Positions 1-8,117 of a stretch of 56,679 nt of DNA are shown here, piece after piece. The notes beneath the pieces were generated by a model that had not been told where the DNA came from, searched no databases, and worked only from the letters and a program-made list of their open reading frames with translations. The stretch is from CAYPIE01 sp964410665 (GTDB lineage Bacteria; Planctomycetota; Planctomycetia; Gemmatales; Gemmataceae), in assembly GCA_964410665.1 (NCBI GenBank), contig CAYPIE010000034.1, positions 1 to 56,679 on the forward strand, written 5' to 3'. Position 1 is the first letter of the stretch. Every line of letters starts with the position of its first letter. The translations under genes were made by a program, and so were the position numbers.

Positions 1-19
1 AGAGCCTCCGAAAGGCGAG

Positions 20-39
20 CCCCGGACGTCAGTCCGGGG
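20..39. repeat. GC-rich perfect hairpin
   Basis: An 8-bp arm CCCCGGAC and its exact complement GTCCGGGG flank a 4-nt GTCA loop. Further G residues follow and then the tandem repeats. It could be a terminator for a gene left of the window or one copy of a short interspersed palindrome. Nothing in the window decides between these. Confidence 0.5.
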
Positions 40-44
40 GTTCC

Positions 45-180
45 CCGCACCGCAAGCGCCTCTGCCTCTGCTGCACCGCAACCGCCTCTGCCGCTTTCCC
101 CGCAGCGCAACTGCCTCTGCCGCTTTCCCCGCAGCGCAATCGCCTCTGCCGCTTCCCGCACTGCAACCGCCTCTGCCTCT
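45..180. repeat. Imperfect tandem repeat, about five units of 27-29 bp
   Basis: Units contain a shared core close to CGCCTCTGCCGCTTTCCCC, preceded by CGCAAC or similar. The two central units are nearly identical and the outer ones are diverged or shortened. There are no unique spacers, so this is a minisatellite-like array and not a CRISPR. Confidence 0.75.
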
Positions 181-309
181 TGAAGGCGAACTCTGACGGT
201 ATCTGGTGGAGTGCACGAATCCTGGATTGCTCAGTAGCTTTTGGCTTCGGGCGGTCTATCATGGGAAAGATGCCCCTTTACAACGCCAAGCGAGTGACAT
301 ACTGCGACT

Positions 310-753
310 ATGGGCCAGCCAACCACAATCACCAGCACGGATACTGCGACACCGACTTGGATGCGGACCACGCTCATTCTTGCCGGGATCTACAATCTGC
401 TTTGGGGCAGTTGGGTGGTACTGGCACCGACCCACGCCTTCACTTGGTCGGGGATGCAGTGGCCGGATCAGCCGCTGGTTTACGTGCAGCTTTGGCAGTG
501 TATTGGCATGATCGTGGGCGTTTATGGCATTGGCTACTTGGCCGCGGCCAGTGATCCTCGTCGTCACTGGCCGATCGTGCTGGTTGGACTGCTAGGCAAG
601 ATTTTTGGGCCGATCGGCTATGTTCAGGGCGCCTGGCTTGGACAGGTACCATGGTCGGCGGGCCGGATCATTCTTTTCAATGACCTCATCTGGTGGCTGC
701 CGTTTGGTCTGATCCTTTTGCACGCTTACCGTCAGCGATCGCGTACACCATGA
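310..753 (+). CDS. Small four-helix integral membrane protein
   Basis: A 147-residue protein with about four hydrophobic helices (roughly residues 18-40, 57-80, 86-105 and 120-140) and a short Thr-rich N-terminus. I do not recognise a catalytic motif and assign no function. Similar small membrane proteins are common in planctomycetes. The stop overlaps the start of the FAD oxidoreductase (ATGA at 750-753), so the two are probably translationally coupled and may act together, for example as a membrane partner of the oxidoreductase. The start at 310 has no good Shine-Dalgarno sequence. An internal Met at 361 is a possible alternative. Confidence 0.7.
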   Translation: MGQPTTITSTDTATPTWMRTTLILAGIYNLLWGSWVVLAPTHAFTWSGMQWPDQPLVYVQLWQCIGMIVGVYGIGYLAAASDPRRHWPIVLVGLLGKIFGPIGYVQGAWLGQVPWSAGRIILFNDLIWWLPFGLILLHAYRQRSRTP

Positions 754-2024
754 CCGATTCCGCCGAGGTGCTAGTGATTGGGGCCGGCCTGGCTGGTCTG
801 TGTTGTGCCCGTCGACTGTTTCAAGCGGGTGTCGATTGCAAGGTCCTTGAGGCGAGCAATGGCGTCGGAGGGCGGGTACGCACGGATCGGGTGGAAGGCT
901 ACCAACTCGATCGAGGCTTTCAGATTTTTCTGACCGCTTATCCTGAGGCCACGCGTGTGCTCGACTATGCCGGGTTAGACTTCAAGCCGTTTCGCCGCGG
1001 GGCACTGGTGCACTACCGGGATCGCTTTTACCGGTTTGCGGACCCGAGGTCCGCGCCGCTGACGGGTCTGCGCTCGTTGTTCAATCCGATTGGGACCGCA
1101 CGTGACAAGCTTCGGGTGGCCTGGTTGACATTGGAAGTGCTGCGTGGTCGACCCGAGGAACAATGGACGCGCGGCGAATCGCTGACACTGGATTACCTGC
1201 GTGGTACGATCGGCTTTTCCGCGTCGATGCTCGAACGTTTTTTGCGGCCGTTTCTCGGGGGTATTTTTCTCGAGCGTGAGTTGAGCACTTCAAGCCGCTT
1301 TTGTCGCTTTGTGTGGCGGATGTTTGCCAGTGGGGCCGCGGTCCTTCCGGCGGCGGGCATGGGCGCGATTCCCGAGCAGATTGCAGCAGGGTTCCCACAG
1401 GGGACCGTTCAGCTCAATACCCCGGTCGCGTCGGTTGAGGTCGGCCAGGTCCGATTGGCCGATGGCCGGGTTTTGTATCCCCAAGCTGTGGTGGTGGCCA
1501 CGGATGGGCCGGAAGCGTCTCGACTGCTCGGGGGGGCCGTTTCGGATCCCGGTTCGCATGGCACGACCACGTTGTATTACACCATGGCTCGGCCGCCTTT
1601 GGCCGAGCCGATCCTGGTGCTCAACGGCGAAGGTGATCAGGATGGGCCCGTCAATACCCTGGTGAATCTCAGTGCCACCGCGCCGAGTTATGCCCCGGCG
1701 GGAACGAGCTTGCTGTCGTTGTCGGTGATTGGCATCCCTGCCATCGATGATGCAGAGCTGGATGATCGGGTACGGAAGCAGATGACGCGTTGGTATGGCG
1801 GGACGGTGGCTGGTTGGCGTTTGTTGCGGGTCGATCGGATCCGGCATGCGTTGCCGGACCAGACGGCGGGCAGGCTGACGCCGCCCCAGCGGACCGTGCG
1901 CTTGCAACCTGGGCTTTATGTGGCGGGCGATCATCGCGACAATGCCTCGATCGATGGGGCGATGACCTCCGGCTTTCGGGTGGCCCAGGCGGTGCTTGAG
2001 GATCGGTATGCCGAGGGGGCGTGA
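750..2024 (+). CDS. FAD-dependent amine oxidase/phytoene desaturase-like oxidoreductase
   Basis: A 424-residue flavoprotein. The N-terminus has a Rossmann dinucleotide-binding motif (VIGAGLAGLCCARRL) followed by the acidic residue of the ribose-binding strand and a GGRVRTD motif, typical of the NAD(P)/FAD amine-oxidase superfamily. The C-terminal GLYVAGDHRDNASIDGA segment is the second FAD contact of that family. The substrate cannot be read from sequence: carotenoid, protoporphyrinogen or amine oxidation are all possible. The ATG at 750 overlaps the previous stop and begins exactly before the FAD motif. A longer frame starting at 693 would overlap the upstream gene by 60 bp and is less likely. 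The 3' end abuts the convergent HAD gene with a single base between stop codons. Confidence 0.85.
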   Translation: MTDSAEVLVIGAGLAGLCCARRLFQAGVDCKVLEASNGVGGRVRTDRVEGYQLDRGFQIFLTAYPEATRVLDYAGLDFKPFRRGALVHYRDRFYRFADPRSAPLTGLRSLFNPIGTARDKLRVAWLTLEVLRGRPEEQWTRGESLTLDYLRGTIGFSASMLERFLRPFLGGIFLERELSTSSRFCRFVWRMFASGAAVLPAAGMGAIPEQIAAGFPQGTVQLNTPVASVEVGQVRLADGRVLYPQAVVVATDGPEASRLLGGAVSDPGSHGTTTLYYTMARPPLAEPILVLNGEGDQDGPVNTLVNLSATAPSYAPAGTSLLSLSVIGIPAIDDAELDDRVRKQMTRWYGGTVAGWRLLRVDRIRHALPDQTAGRLTPPQRTVRLQPGLYVAGDHRDNASIDGAMTSGFRVAQAVLEDRYAEGA

Positions 2025-2025
2025 A

Positions 2026-2727
2026 TCAGCGGAGTAATGCGTCAAACGAATCGATTCGCTTGGGAATGTCGGGATGACGTCCAAAGGGGTCGTAGAGGAG
2101 GGTTTGGTAGCCAAGCTGGGCCGGGGCCTGGTAGTCGTTGGCCAAATCGTCGCCGAGGATCAAGATCTGTTCGGGGGAACAACCCAGACGATTGCGGACA
2201 TGAGCATAGTAAGCAGCTGCAGGCTTGCGGACGCCTAATTCGGAGCTGATCAACAGGATGGGAATCCCGACCAGGGCAGGGAAGCCGGCCACGACGCTGC
2301 GGAGGCGGGCATCAAAGTTCGAACCGATGGCGAGGGTGGGCCCGCCGGGTAAGCCGTGCAATTGGGTCAGTAATGTTTCGGCGTCTTTGGGAACACGCCA
2401 GGCGCTAGGCTGGGCAAAATGCTGCCAGAGATACGCAAAGGCGGCATCAATGCTAGGGACTTCCTGGAGGCAGTGGCGGACAATCGCTTGCCAGCGGGCG
2501 CGTTCGCGTGGTTCATTGGTCTGCCAGTGGGCAGTCTGGTCGATGGCTTCCTCGCGCTGGAAGGCCTCGACAAAGCGATGTTTGAGGATGGACGCCTCGG
2601 GAACCGGACCCCCGGCAGTTTGTGCCGCCGTGGCATAGACCTGCCAAACCGAGGGAGTGGGCTCGAGCAAGGTGCCGACCGCATCAAAAACGATGGCCTT
2701 GAGGTCGGCGAAGAAAGGTAGAGTCAT
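2026..2727 (-). CDS. HAD-superfamily hydrolase
   Basis: A 233-residue cytosolic haloacid-dehalogenase-type hydrolase. Motif I is FDAVGTLL (nucleophile Asp15), with Val in the place where many family members have a second Asp. Motif III lysine is in GVRKPAAAYY and motif IV is GDDLANDYQAP. The family removes phosphate or halogen from small molecules. The DxVGT variant is found in the REG-2-like branch. The start at 2727 was chosen because GGAGG precedes it and the homologous region begins just after. A longer frame to 2811 lacks both. Substrate unknown. Confidence 0.85.
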   Translation of the reverse strand: MTLPFFADLKAIVFDAVGTLLEPTPSVWQVYATAAQTAGGPVPEASILKHRFVEAFQREEAIDQTAHWQTNEPRERARWQAIVRHCLQEVPSIDAAFAYLWQHFAQPSAWRVPKDAETLLTQLHGLPGGPTLAIGSNFDARLRSVVAGFPALVGIPILLISSELGVRKPAAAYYAHVRNRLGCSPEQILILGDDLANDYQAPAQLGYQTLLYDPFGRHPDIPKRIDSFDALLR

Positions 2728-2838
2728 CGGCGAAGCCTCCAGGGTACGATGGCAAACCACGGCTGCGAACGCGGCCATTTCTTGGTTCGCATGGTGCGTT
2801 TTCGGAAGCATTCATGGGCTGAGGGTAGGAAACGGGTC

Positions 2839-3171
2839 ATGGCAAGCTCGGAGCCATCTTCTGCCAAGCCACCAAAGCGGCGGCGGCGTGGTGAGGATCG
2901 TAGTGAACTTCCGCTCACGTCATTTTTGCCGGAACGCAATCCGGCGGCGGCGCGGGCGTATGTCTGTGCGCTGTTGGGTCTGATTCCGGTAGCCGGCATT
3001 TTGCTAGGTCCGGTGGCCTTGTTGTTCGGCTGGATCGGCTGGCGACGCTATCGAGCCAATCCGGACATTCTCGGCGGCGGGCATGCCCTCACGGGGTTGA
3101 TTTTGGGGCCTTTGGAGCTGTTGGTTCAGTTACTCGGACTGGCCTTGATTGCCAAGGGAGTCACGGGGTGA
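2839..3171 (+). CDS. Small membrane protein, DUF4190-like
   Basis: A 110-residue protein: a charged, Arg/Lys-rich N-terminal tail of about 40 residues, then two hydrophobic segments around residues 44-68 and 83-106 separated by a short loop rich in Gly and Arg. The layout resembles DUF4190 proteins, which have two helices joined by a glycine-rich loop. No enzymatic motif is present. An AGGA precedes the ATG at 2839. Upstream in-frame Met codons at 2749 and 2791 lack support. The aldehyde dehydrogenase follows after about 31 bp, so co-transcription is likely. Confidence 0.65.
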   Translation: MASSEPSSAKPPKRRRRGEDRSELPLTSFLPERNPAAARAYVCALLGLIPVAGILLGPVALLFGWIGWRRYRANPDILGGGHALTGLILGPLELLVQLLGLALIAKGVTG

Positions 3172-3202
3172 GAAACGCAGGTTGAATGACTATGATAAGT
3201 AT

Positions 3203-4729
3203 ATGAACCAGCTCATCGATGTACCGCCATTTTCTGAACAAACCCAACGGGCTCGGGCTGCACAGCTGGCTTGGGCCCACCGGCCGGTTGGTGAACGATT
3301 ACGGCCGGTGGCTGCGTTACGGCGTCAGTTGGTCGAGCACAGCGAGCGACTATGCCAAGCGGTGACCGCCGAGATTGGCCGTCCGTCCGGCCAGGTGGTG
3401 CCCAGCGAGGTACTGCCCTTGGCCGATGCAGCAGCCTTTCTGCTGAGCGAGGCACCGCGGATTCTTCGGCCACGGCAGGTCCGTGCTGGCCAACGCCCGT
3501 GGTGGCTGTGGGGGCAGCAGGATACGGTTTATCGCCGTCCACATGGCCTGGTTGCCGTGATTGGCACTTGGAATTATCCGATCTTTCTCAATGGCGTTCA
3601 GATCCTCCAGGCCTTGACGGCGGGCAACGCCGTGTTGTGGAAGCCTTCCGAGGTTGCGCCGCAGACGGCGGAAGAACTGCATGGGTTGTTCCTGGAAGCG
3701 GGTTTTCCGGCAGATCTGTTTGTCCGTCTTGACGCGACGCGGGAAAATGGAGCGCAGTTGCTGGAGGCGGACATCGATCATCTGGTGTTCACGGGCTCGG
3801 CCGAGGTCGGGCGGCGAATTGCTCGTCGACTTGGGGAACGTCTGATTAGCTCGACACTGGAACTGTCGGGCTGTGATGCCATGTTTGTGCTGGCGGATGC
3901 TGACCTGCCGCTGGCGGCACGGGCGGCCTGGTTTGCCACCACACTCAACCGGGGGCAAACCTGTTTGGCGGTCCGCCGGGTTTTCGTCCACCATTCGCGC
4001 TATAAGGCATTTGTCGAGCAGCTGACTCCCCTGGTCGCAGCCACCCATGCGCAGGAGCTGACGCTGGTGTCCCAGGTGGACTTCACCGGGAGGTTGATCA
4101 GCGAGGCTCTGAAGCAAGGAGCTCGGCAGCTGGTCGACCGCCCGTTTGTGCCACCCGGGGAAGCCTCGCCACGGCGGTGTCAGCCAAATGCGATCATCGA
4201 TGCCACCCCGGAAATGGCTCTGTGTCACGAGGCATTCTTTTCGCCGGTGCTGACGGTGCTTGCGTTTAACAACTTGGAGCAAGCCATCCAGATGGATGGG
4301 CAATGTGCCTATGCTTTGGGAGCATCGATCTTTACCAACCAGCTGCCGCGGGCGTTGGCGCTGGCTGCACGGCTGCAAACCGGGACCGTGGCGATCAACG
4401 ATGTAGTTGCTCCCACGGCGCATCCCGCGACGCCGTTTGGTGGTCGCCGCGCGAGTGGTTGGGGCGTGACTCAGGGGCCCGAAGGGCTGCTGGAGCTGAC
4501 GGTGCCCCAGGTGATAAGCGTTCGCGTGCCTCGCGATCAATTTCGACCGCATTATGACATGGTGAACAAGTCGAATACGGGGACGGATACCTTGATGCAG
4601 GGGATGTTACGCTTCGCGCACGGTGGCGGCTGGCGTGCGCGATGGCGCGGTCTGCTCGAACTGCTGCGTGGTGGCCGCGACTTACAACGATCGGGGACGG
4701 GGCGAGCCTCTGCCTCGGAAGGACCCTGA
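3203..4729 (+). CDS. Aldehyde dehydrogenase family protein
   Basis: A 508-residue NAD(P)-dependent aldehyde dehydrogenase that would oxidise an aldehyde to the acid in the cytosol. Visible catalytic residues are Asn124 in GTWNYP, Glu220 in TLELSG and Cys254 in GQTCLAVRR. The overall length and the GTWNYP signature point to the class-3 (fatty/coniferyl aldehyde) branch. The segment after the catalytic Glu is LSGCD where most relatives have LGGKS or LGGKN, a modest deviation at the cofactor/substrate loop. The last about 50 residues extend beyond the usual domain and are Arg/Gly-rich. The start at 3203 fits the family N-terminus. There is no strong Shine-Dalgarno, and a frame from 3149 would overlap the upstream gene. 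Confidence 0.88.
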   Translation: MNQLIDVPPFSEQTQRARAAQLAWAHRPVGERLRPVAALRRQLVEHSERLCQAVTAEIGRPSGQVVPSEVLPLADAAAFLLSEAPRILRPRQVRAGQRPWWLWGQQDTVYRRPHGLVAVIGTWNYPIFLNGVQILQALTAGNAVLWKPSEVAPQTAEELHGLFLEAGFPADLFVRLDATRENGAQLLEADIDHLVFTGSAEVGRRIARRLGERLISSTLELSGCDAMFVLADADLPLAARAAWFATTLNRGQTCLAVRRVFVHHSRYKAFVEQLTPLVAATHAQELTLVSQVDFTGRLISEALKQGARQLVDRPFVPPGEASPRRCQPNAIIDATPEMALCHEAFFSPVLTVLAFNNLEQAIQMDGQCAYALGASIFTNQLPRALALAARLQTGTVAINDVVAPTAHPATPFGGRRASGWGVTQGPEGLLELTVPQVISVRVPRDQFRPHYDMVNKSNTGTDTLMQGMLRFAHGGGWRARWRGLLELLRGGRDLQRSGTGRASASEGP

Positions 4730-4763
4730 AGCGAGTGCGGGACGGGGCGAGGCTTGGCAGGTC

Positions 4764-5222
4764 CTAGTCATGATCGCCGTTGGACGAGAACGAGTAGTTG
4801 GGTTGCGGCGGAGCATAACCATTGTTCAGTTTGACAATGAGAACCGAACAGGGGGCATTCCGCATCACCTTCTCAGCAACACTGCCCATGAGCAGTCGCT
4901 CCACACCGGACCGGCTATGGGTGCCCATAACGATCAGGCTTGCGTTGACGCGTTCGGCGTGACGAACTATCTCGCGAGCGGGATCTCCCTCTAGGAAATG
5001 ATGTTCGACGCCAATGGTGCTGTCCAGCGGCCGGATTTGCTCGAGCTGCGCACGCCAGTGTTCCTTGCCATGCAGATCCTCGGCCGCTTCCTGAGGCGTG
5101 TAAACATAGACCACATTCAGGCTGGCCAGATAGCTTTCGGCCAAGCGCAGGGCATGAAAGTAGGCCTGGGTCGAGTAGGACGAGAAATCCGTAGCGTAAA
5201 TGATCTTCCGAACGGGGATCAT
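4764..5222 (-). CDS. Universal stress protein (UspA family)
   Basis: A 152-residue single-domain universal stress protein. It starts with a strand-helix unit (VRKIIYATDFSSYS) typical of the family and ends with the ATP-binding loop MGTHSRSG followed by a G-S pair (LLMGSVAEKV) and a hydrophobic last strand. Such proteins bind ATP and help survival during stress or starvation; the exact role is unknown. The start was set at 5222, where GGAGG lies about 9 bp upstream and the family N-terminus begins. A 34-codon upstream extension is unlikely. The gene lies convergent to the aldehyde dehydrogenase and 126 bp downstream of thiL on the same strand. Confidence 0.88.
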   Translation of the reverse strand: MIPVRKIIYATDFSSYSTQAYFHALRLAESYLASLNVVYVYTPQEAAEDLHGKEHWRAQLEQIRPLDSTIGVEHHFLEGDPAREIVRHAERVNASLIVMGTHSRSGVERLLMGSVAEKVMRNAPCSVLIVKLNNGYAPPQPNYSFSSNGDHD

Positions 5223-5348
5223 AGAAAGAAACCTCCGCATCGGGGAGAGTCCGAACACAGTGCGACTATGTCCGAATGTCAATTCCATCCAGTTCATCCT
5301 ACCGCGCCGAACGGTGAACCGCAAAACAGATCCCTGGCGTCGGTGCTT

Positions 5349-6272
5349 TCACAGCTCAAAAACGTGCTCAAATCCTTTGGCCACAAGAGCAGTGCGTTGG
5401 CCATTTTGCTCCAGCCACAGCCCGTGGTCAATACATTCGCCGATTTTGACAAGTTGAACTTGTGAAATGGGTTGCTCGTGGAGCAGCTGCTGGCCTACGG
5501 AGGGGGGCACCGCCAGCAGCAATTCAAAATCCTCGCCATCGCCGAGGGCGTGTTCCAGCGGTGGGCGGCCGTCCTGCCGACCGAGTTGCACCGCGGCGGG
5601 GGTGATTGGGATGGCGTCGGCGAACACCACCGCGCCAACGCCGCTTTCATCCGTGATATGTTTGAGATCACCTGCCAGCCCGTCGCTTAAATCGATCATG
5701 GCATGTATTTTAGCAAGTTCATGCAAGCGTCGCGCTTCGTGAACCCGCGGCGTGAAGTCAAGATGTTTGCCCAGAATGCTCCCTCCCAGAGGACCAGTGA
5801 CCAGTAGCCAATCACCGATCTGGGCTCCACAGCGACGCACCGGACCCCGCTGGGTAGCTTGTCCCAGTAGTGTGACTGACAGGACCAACGGTCCGTCCCA
5901 ACTGTTGGTATCGCCACCGACCAGAGAAGTCTGAAACGTTTCGGCCAGCTGATGCATGCCACGGAAGAGTTGTTCGCGGAGTTGGCCGCTGGCCGGACGG
6001 GGCAGTGCGACCGCCACCACTGCGGCCAACGGGCGGCCAGCCATGGCGGCGATATCGCTGAGGTTGACGGCCATGGCCTTGCGACCAATGAGCCAAGGGT
6101 CAGTCTGTGCCAGCTGGAAGTGGCGACCATCCATCAGCATATCGACGGTGACCAGCAAGGCATCGGCACGATGAAGTTGCAGGGCGGCCGCATCATCTCC
6201 GGGTCCGATCAGGACCTCGGGGTGGGCCGCAATCTGGCGGCGAATCCAGTCAATGTACGCGAATTCACTCAT
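5349..6272 (-). CDS. thiL: Thiamine-monophosphate kinase ThiL
   Basis: A 307-residue enzyme that phosphorylates thiamine monophosphate to thiamine diphosphate with ATP. Family signatures are in order: IGPGDDAAAL near the N-terminus, DMLMDGRHF, NLSDIAAMAGRP, GGDTNSW and MIDLSDGLAGDL. Length is normal. Its start overlaps the gcvPA stop (ATGA at 6269-6272), so it is the last gene of the glycine-cleavage operon and is probably translated by coupling. Its placement there is unusual but plausible, since thiamine diphosphate is a general cofactor of 2-oxoacid and one-carbon metabolism. No other thiamine gene is nearby. Confidence 0.93.
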   Translation of the reverse strand: MSEFAYIDWIRRQIAAHPEVLIGPGDDAAALQLHRADALLVTVDMLMDGRHFQLAQTDPWLIGRKAMAVNLSDIAAMAGRPLAAVVAVALPRPASGQLREQLFRGMHQLAETFQTSLVGGDTNSWDGPLVLSVTLLGQATQRGPVRRCGAQIGDWLLVTGPLGGSILGKHLDFTPRVHEARRLHELAKIHAMIDLSDGLAGDLKHITDESGVGAVVFADAIPITPAAVQLGRQDGRPPLEHALGDGEDFELLLAVPPSVGQQLLHEQPISQVQLVKIGECIDHGLWLEQNGQRTALVAKGFEHVFEL

Positions 6273-7639
6273 CCAACTCCTGCGCTAGTCTTGGTTTCCA
6301 GCAGCCGACGGATGGCGCCAGCGAGCCCATCGATTTCCGCCTTCGTCCGTTTCTCCGTAACCGCGATGCTTAGACAATCGTCCAGCTCGGGATACCAACG
6401 AGCTAGCGCCAGCCCGCCAAGATAGCCTTGCTCACGCAGGTGCACCAACAGCGGTTGGACTTTGACTGGCACCTTGAGGGTAAACTCCTTGAAGAATGGG
6501 CGGTCGAAGCGAAGCTCAACGCCCGGGAGCTGGCTCAGCTGCTCGGCGGCATAATGGGCCTTGCGAAGCGACCGATCGGCGGTTTCTTCGAGCCCCTTTG
6601 GACCCAGGGCCGCCAGATGCACCGTGGCGCGGAGAGCAAACAACCCTTGATTGGTGCAGATGTTGCTGGTCGCCTTTTCGCGACGGATATGTTGCTCACG
6701 GGTTTGTAACGCCAGCACCCAGCAGCGTTTGCCGTGGCGATCGACGGTTTCACCGACGAGTCGGCCTGGAATCTTACGCAGATATTCCTTGCGACAGGCC
6801 ATGAGACCAAGGTAAGGACCGCCATAGCCCATAGGTGTGCCCAGGGATTGACCCTCACCGATCACAATATCCGCACCATAGTCACCCGGCCGCTTGAGCA
6901 GCCCTAGACTGACTGGGTCGACGCTGACAATCGACAGAGCGCCTCGTTCCTTAGCCAGCTTGGTGATGGCCGCGGGCTCCTCCAGGTGACCGAAGAAGTT
7001 GGGATGCTGCACGACCACACACACTGTGTCGTCGTCGAGCTGAGCCTTGAGGTCATCGGGATCCAGAAAGCCGTGCGGCGTGGGGAGCACGACCATCTCA
7101 TGGTTCAGGTTGGCCAGATAGGTCTGCAGCACCTGGCGGTACTCGGGATGGACGCTCTCGGCAATCAGGACCTTGCCCGAGCGATTGCTGACATTGATCG
7201 CCATCAACACCGCTTCGGCCACCGAGCTACCACCCTCGTACAGACTGGCGTTGGCGATTTCCATGCCGGTCAGCTGTGCTACCAGAGTCTGGAACTCATA
7301 GAAGGCCTGGAGGCTGCCCTGACTCGCCTCGCCCTGGTAGGGGGTGTAGGCGGTGTAAAATTCGCTCCGCGAAGCGATGGTGTCGACCACAGAGGGGATG
7401 AAGTGGTCATAGCTCCCCCCACCCAGGAAGCAGATCGCATCGGCGGCCGACTGGTTTCGGTCTGCAAGCTGCCGCAAATGATTGGTGAGCTCGATCTCGG
7501 TCATCCCGGGTGGGATGTCTAGCGGTCGCTTCAGCCGGAGGTCCGCAGGGACACCTGCAAACAGCTCTTCGATGCTTGTCGCACCGATCCGCTCGAGCAT
7601 TTCCTTTTGATCATCCGTTGTGTTCAGAATATAAGCCAA
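6269..7639 (-). CDS. gcvPA: Glycine dehydrogenase (decarboxylating) subunit 1, GcvPA
   Basis: A 456-residue protein equal in length to the N-terminal half of the two-subunit P-protein of the glycine cleavage system. With GcvPB it decarboxylates glycine and passes the aminomethyl group to lipoyl-GcvH. Seen: the early segment MLERIGATSIEELF typical of GcvPA and a fold-type-I aminotransferase-like body including VVVQHPNFFG. The PLP lysine is normally in GcvPB. The start codon appears to be TTG at 7639, preceded by AAGGAGAG at good spacing. gcvPB is not in this window: the operon continues instead into thiL. The order is gcvT, gcvH, gcvPA, thiL, all minus. Confidence 0.93.
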   Translation of the reverse strand: MAYILNTTDDQKEMLERIGATSIEELFAGVPADLRLKRPLDIPPGMTEIELTNHLRQLADRNQSAADAICFLGGGSYDHFIPSVVDTIASRSEFYTAYTPYQGEASQGSLQAFYEFQTLVAQLTGMEIANASLYEGGSSVAEAVLMAINVSNRSGKVLIAESVHPEYRQVLQTYLANLNHEMVVLPTPHGFLDPDDLKAQLDDDTVCVVVQHPNFFGHLEEPAAITKLAKERGALSIVSVDPVSLGLLKRPGDYGADIVIGEGQSLGTPMGYGGPYLGLMACRKEYLRKIPGRLVGETVDRHGKRCWVLALQTREQHIRREKATSNICTNQGLFALRATVHLAALGPKGLEETADRSLRKAHYAAEQLSQLPGVELRFDRPFFKEFTLKVPVKVQPLLVHLREQGYLGGLALARWYPELDDCLSIAVTEKRTKAEIDGLAGAIRRLLETKTSAGVG

Positions 7640-7699
7640 TTTTTCACTCTCCTTCGTGGGAAGGCAAACCGAGTTTTAAAGAGGGTTCGCAGGGGAAGA

Positions 7700-8086
7700 T
7701 CAATACTCTTCCGAGGCCAGCTGTTGCTGATACTGTTCCTTGGTTTTCAGGTGGTCGCGGGGGCTATCGGGGGCGAGCCTGATCTTGATCATCCAGCCTT
7801 TGCTGTAGGGATCGTCATTAATTTGCGTGTAGTCCGTCTGGGTACTGGCGTTGATCTCGATAATCTCACCAGTCACCGGACTATTCAGGTCGAAGACGGC
7901 TTTGACCGACTCGATTTCGCCAAAAGGTTGTTCGGCAGTAACCTGGGTGCCCACCGGTTTGATGTCCAAGTTGGTGATATCGGTCAACTGCTCGACGGCA
8001 TACTCGGTGATGCCGACGGTACATACATCGTCTTCGATCAGAGCCCATTCGTGGGATTTGGTAAACCGGTAGTTGGCTAGATCCAT
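7700..8086 (-). CDS. gcvH: Glycine cleavage system H protein
   Basis: A 128-residue lipoyl carrier protein that shuttles the aminomethyl intermediate between the P, T and L proteins. The lipoylation site is Lys62 in EIESVKAVFD and the N-terminus (YRFTKSHEWA) is typical. The start at 8086 has AGGAGAG about 8 bp upstream. The gene sits 31 bp after gcvT and 60 bp before gcvPA on the same strand. Length is normal and all key residues are present. Confidence 0.95.
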   Translation of the reverse strand: MDLANYRFTKSHEWALIEDDVCTVGITEYAVEQLTDITNLDIKPVGTQVTAEQPFGEIESVKAVFDLNSPVTGEIIEINASTQTDYTQINDDPYSKGWMIKIRLAPDSPRDHLKTKEQYQQQLASEEY

Positions 8087-8117
8087 AACCGTGACTCTCC
8101 TGAGAAGTTCAGCCGTC

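Larger units (their letters stand above)
1..309. other. Intergenic region with hairpin and tandem repeat
   Basis: No convincing gene lies here. The left end carries a GC-rich hairpin (20-39) and a block of imperfect ~27-29 bp tandem repeats (45-180). The rest, to the start of the small membrane protein, shows no clear ribosome binding site or promoter. Short open frames in the repeat block translate to low-complexity Arg/Gln/Cys-rich sequence and look non-coding. The upstream gene context is outside the window. Confidence 0.6.

Noticed and set aside
45..180. Possible CRISPR array
   Set aside because: Units are contiguous and imperfect, with no unique spacers of regular length and no cas genes.
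2749..2838. Longer N-terminus for the small membrane protein
   Set aside because: The extra 30 codons overlap the HAD gene's upstream region, lack a ribosome site, and add no conserved feature.
3350..4552. Minus-strand 400-codon frame inside aldehyde dehydrogenase
   Set aside because: The plus strand encodes a complete aldehyde dehydrogenase with all catalytic residues. The antisense translation is Gln/Arg/His-rich with no domain.
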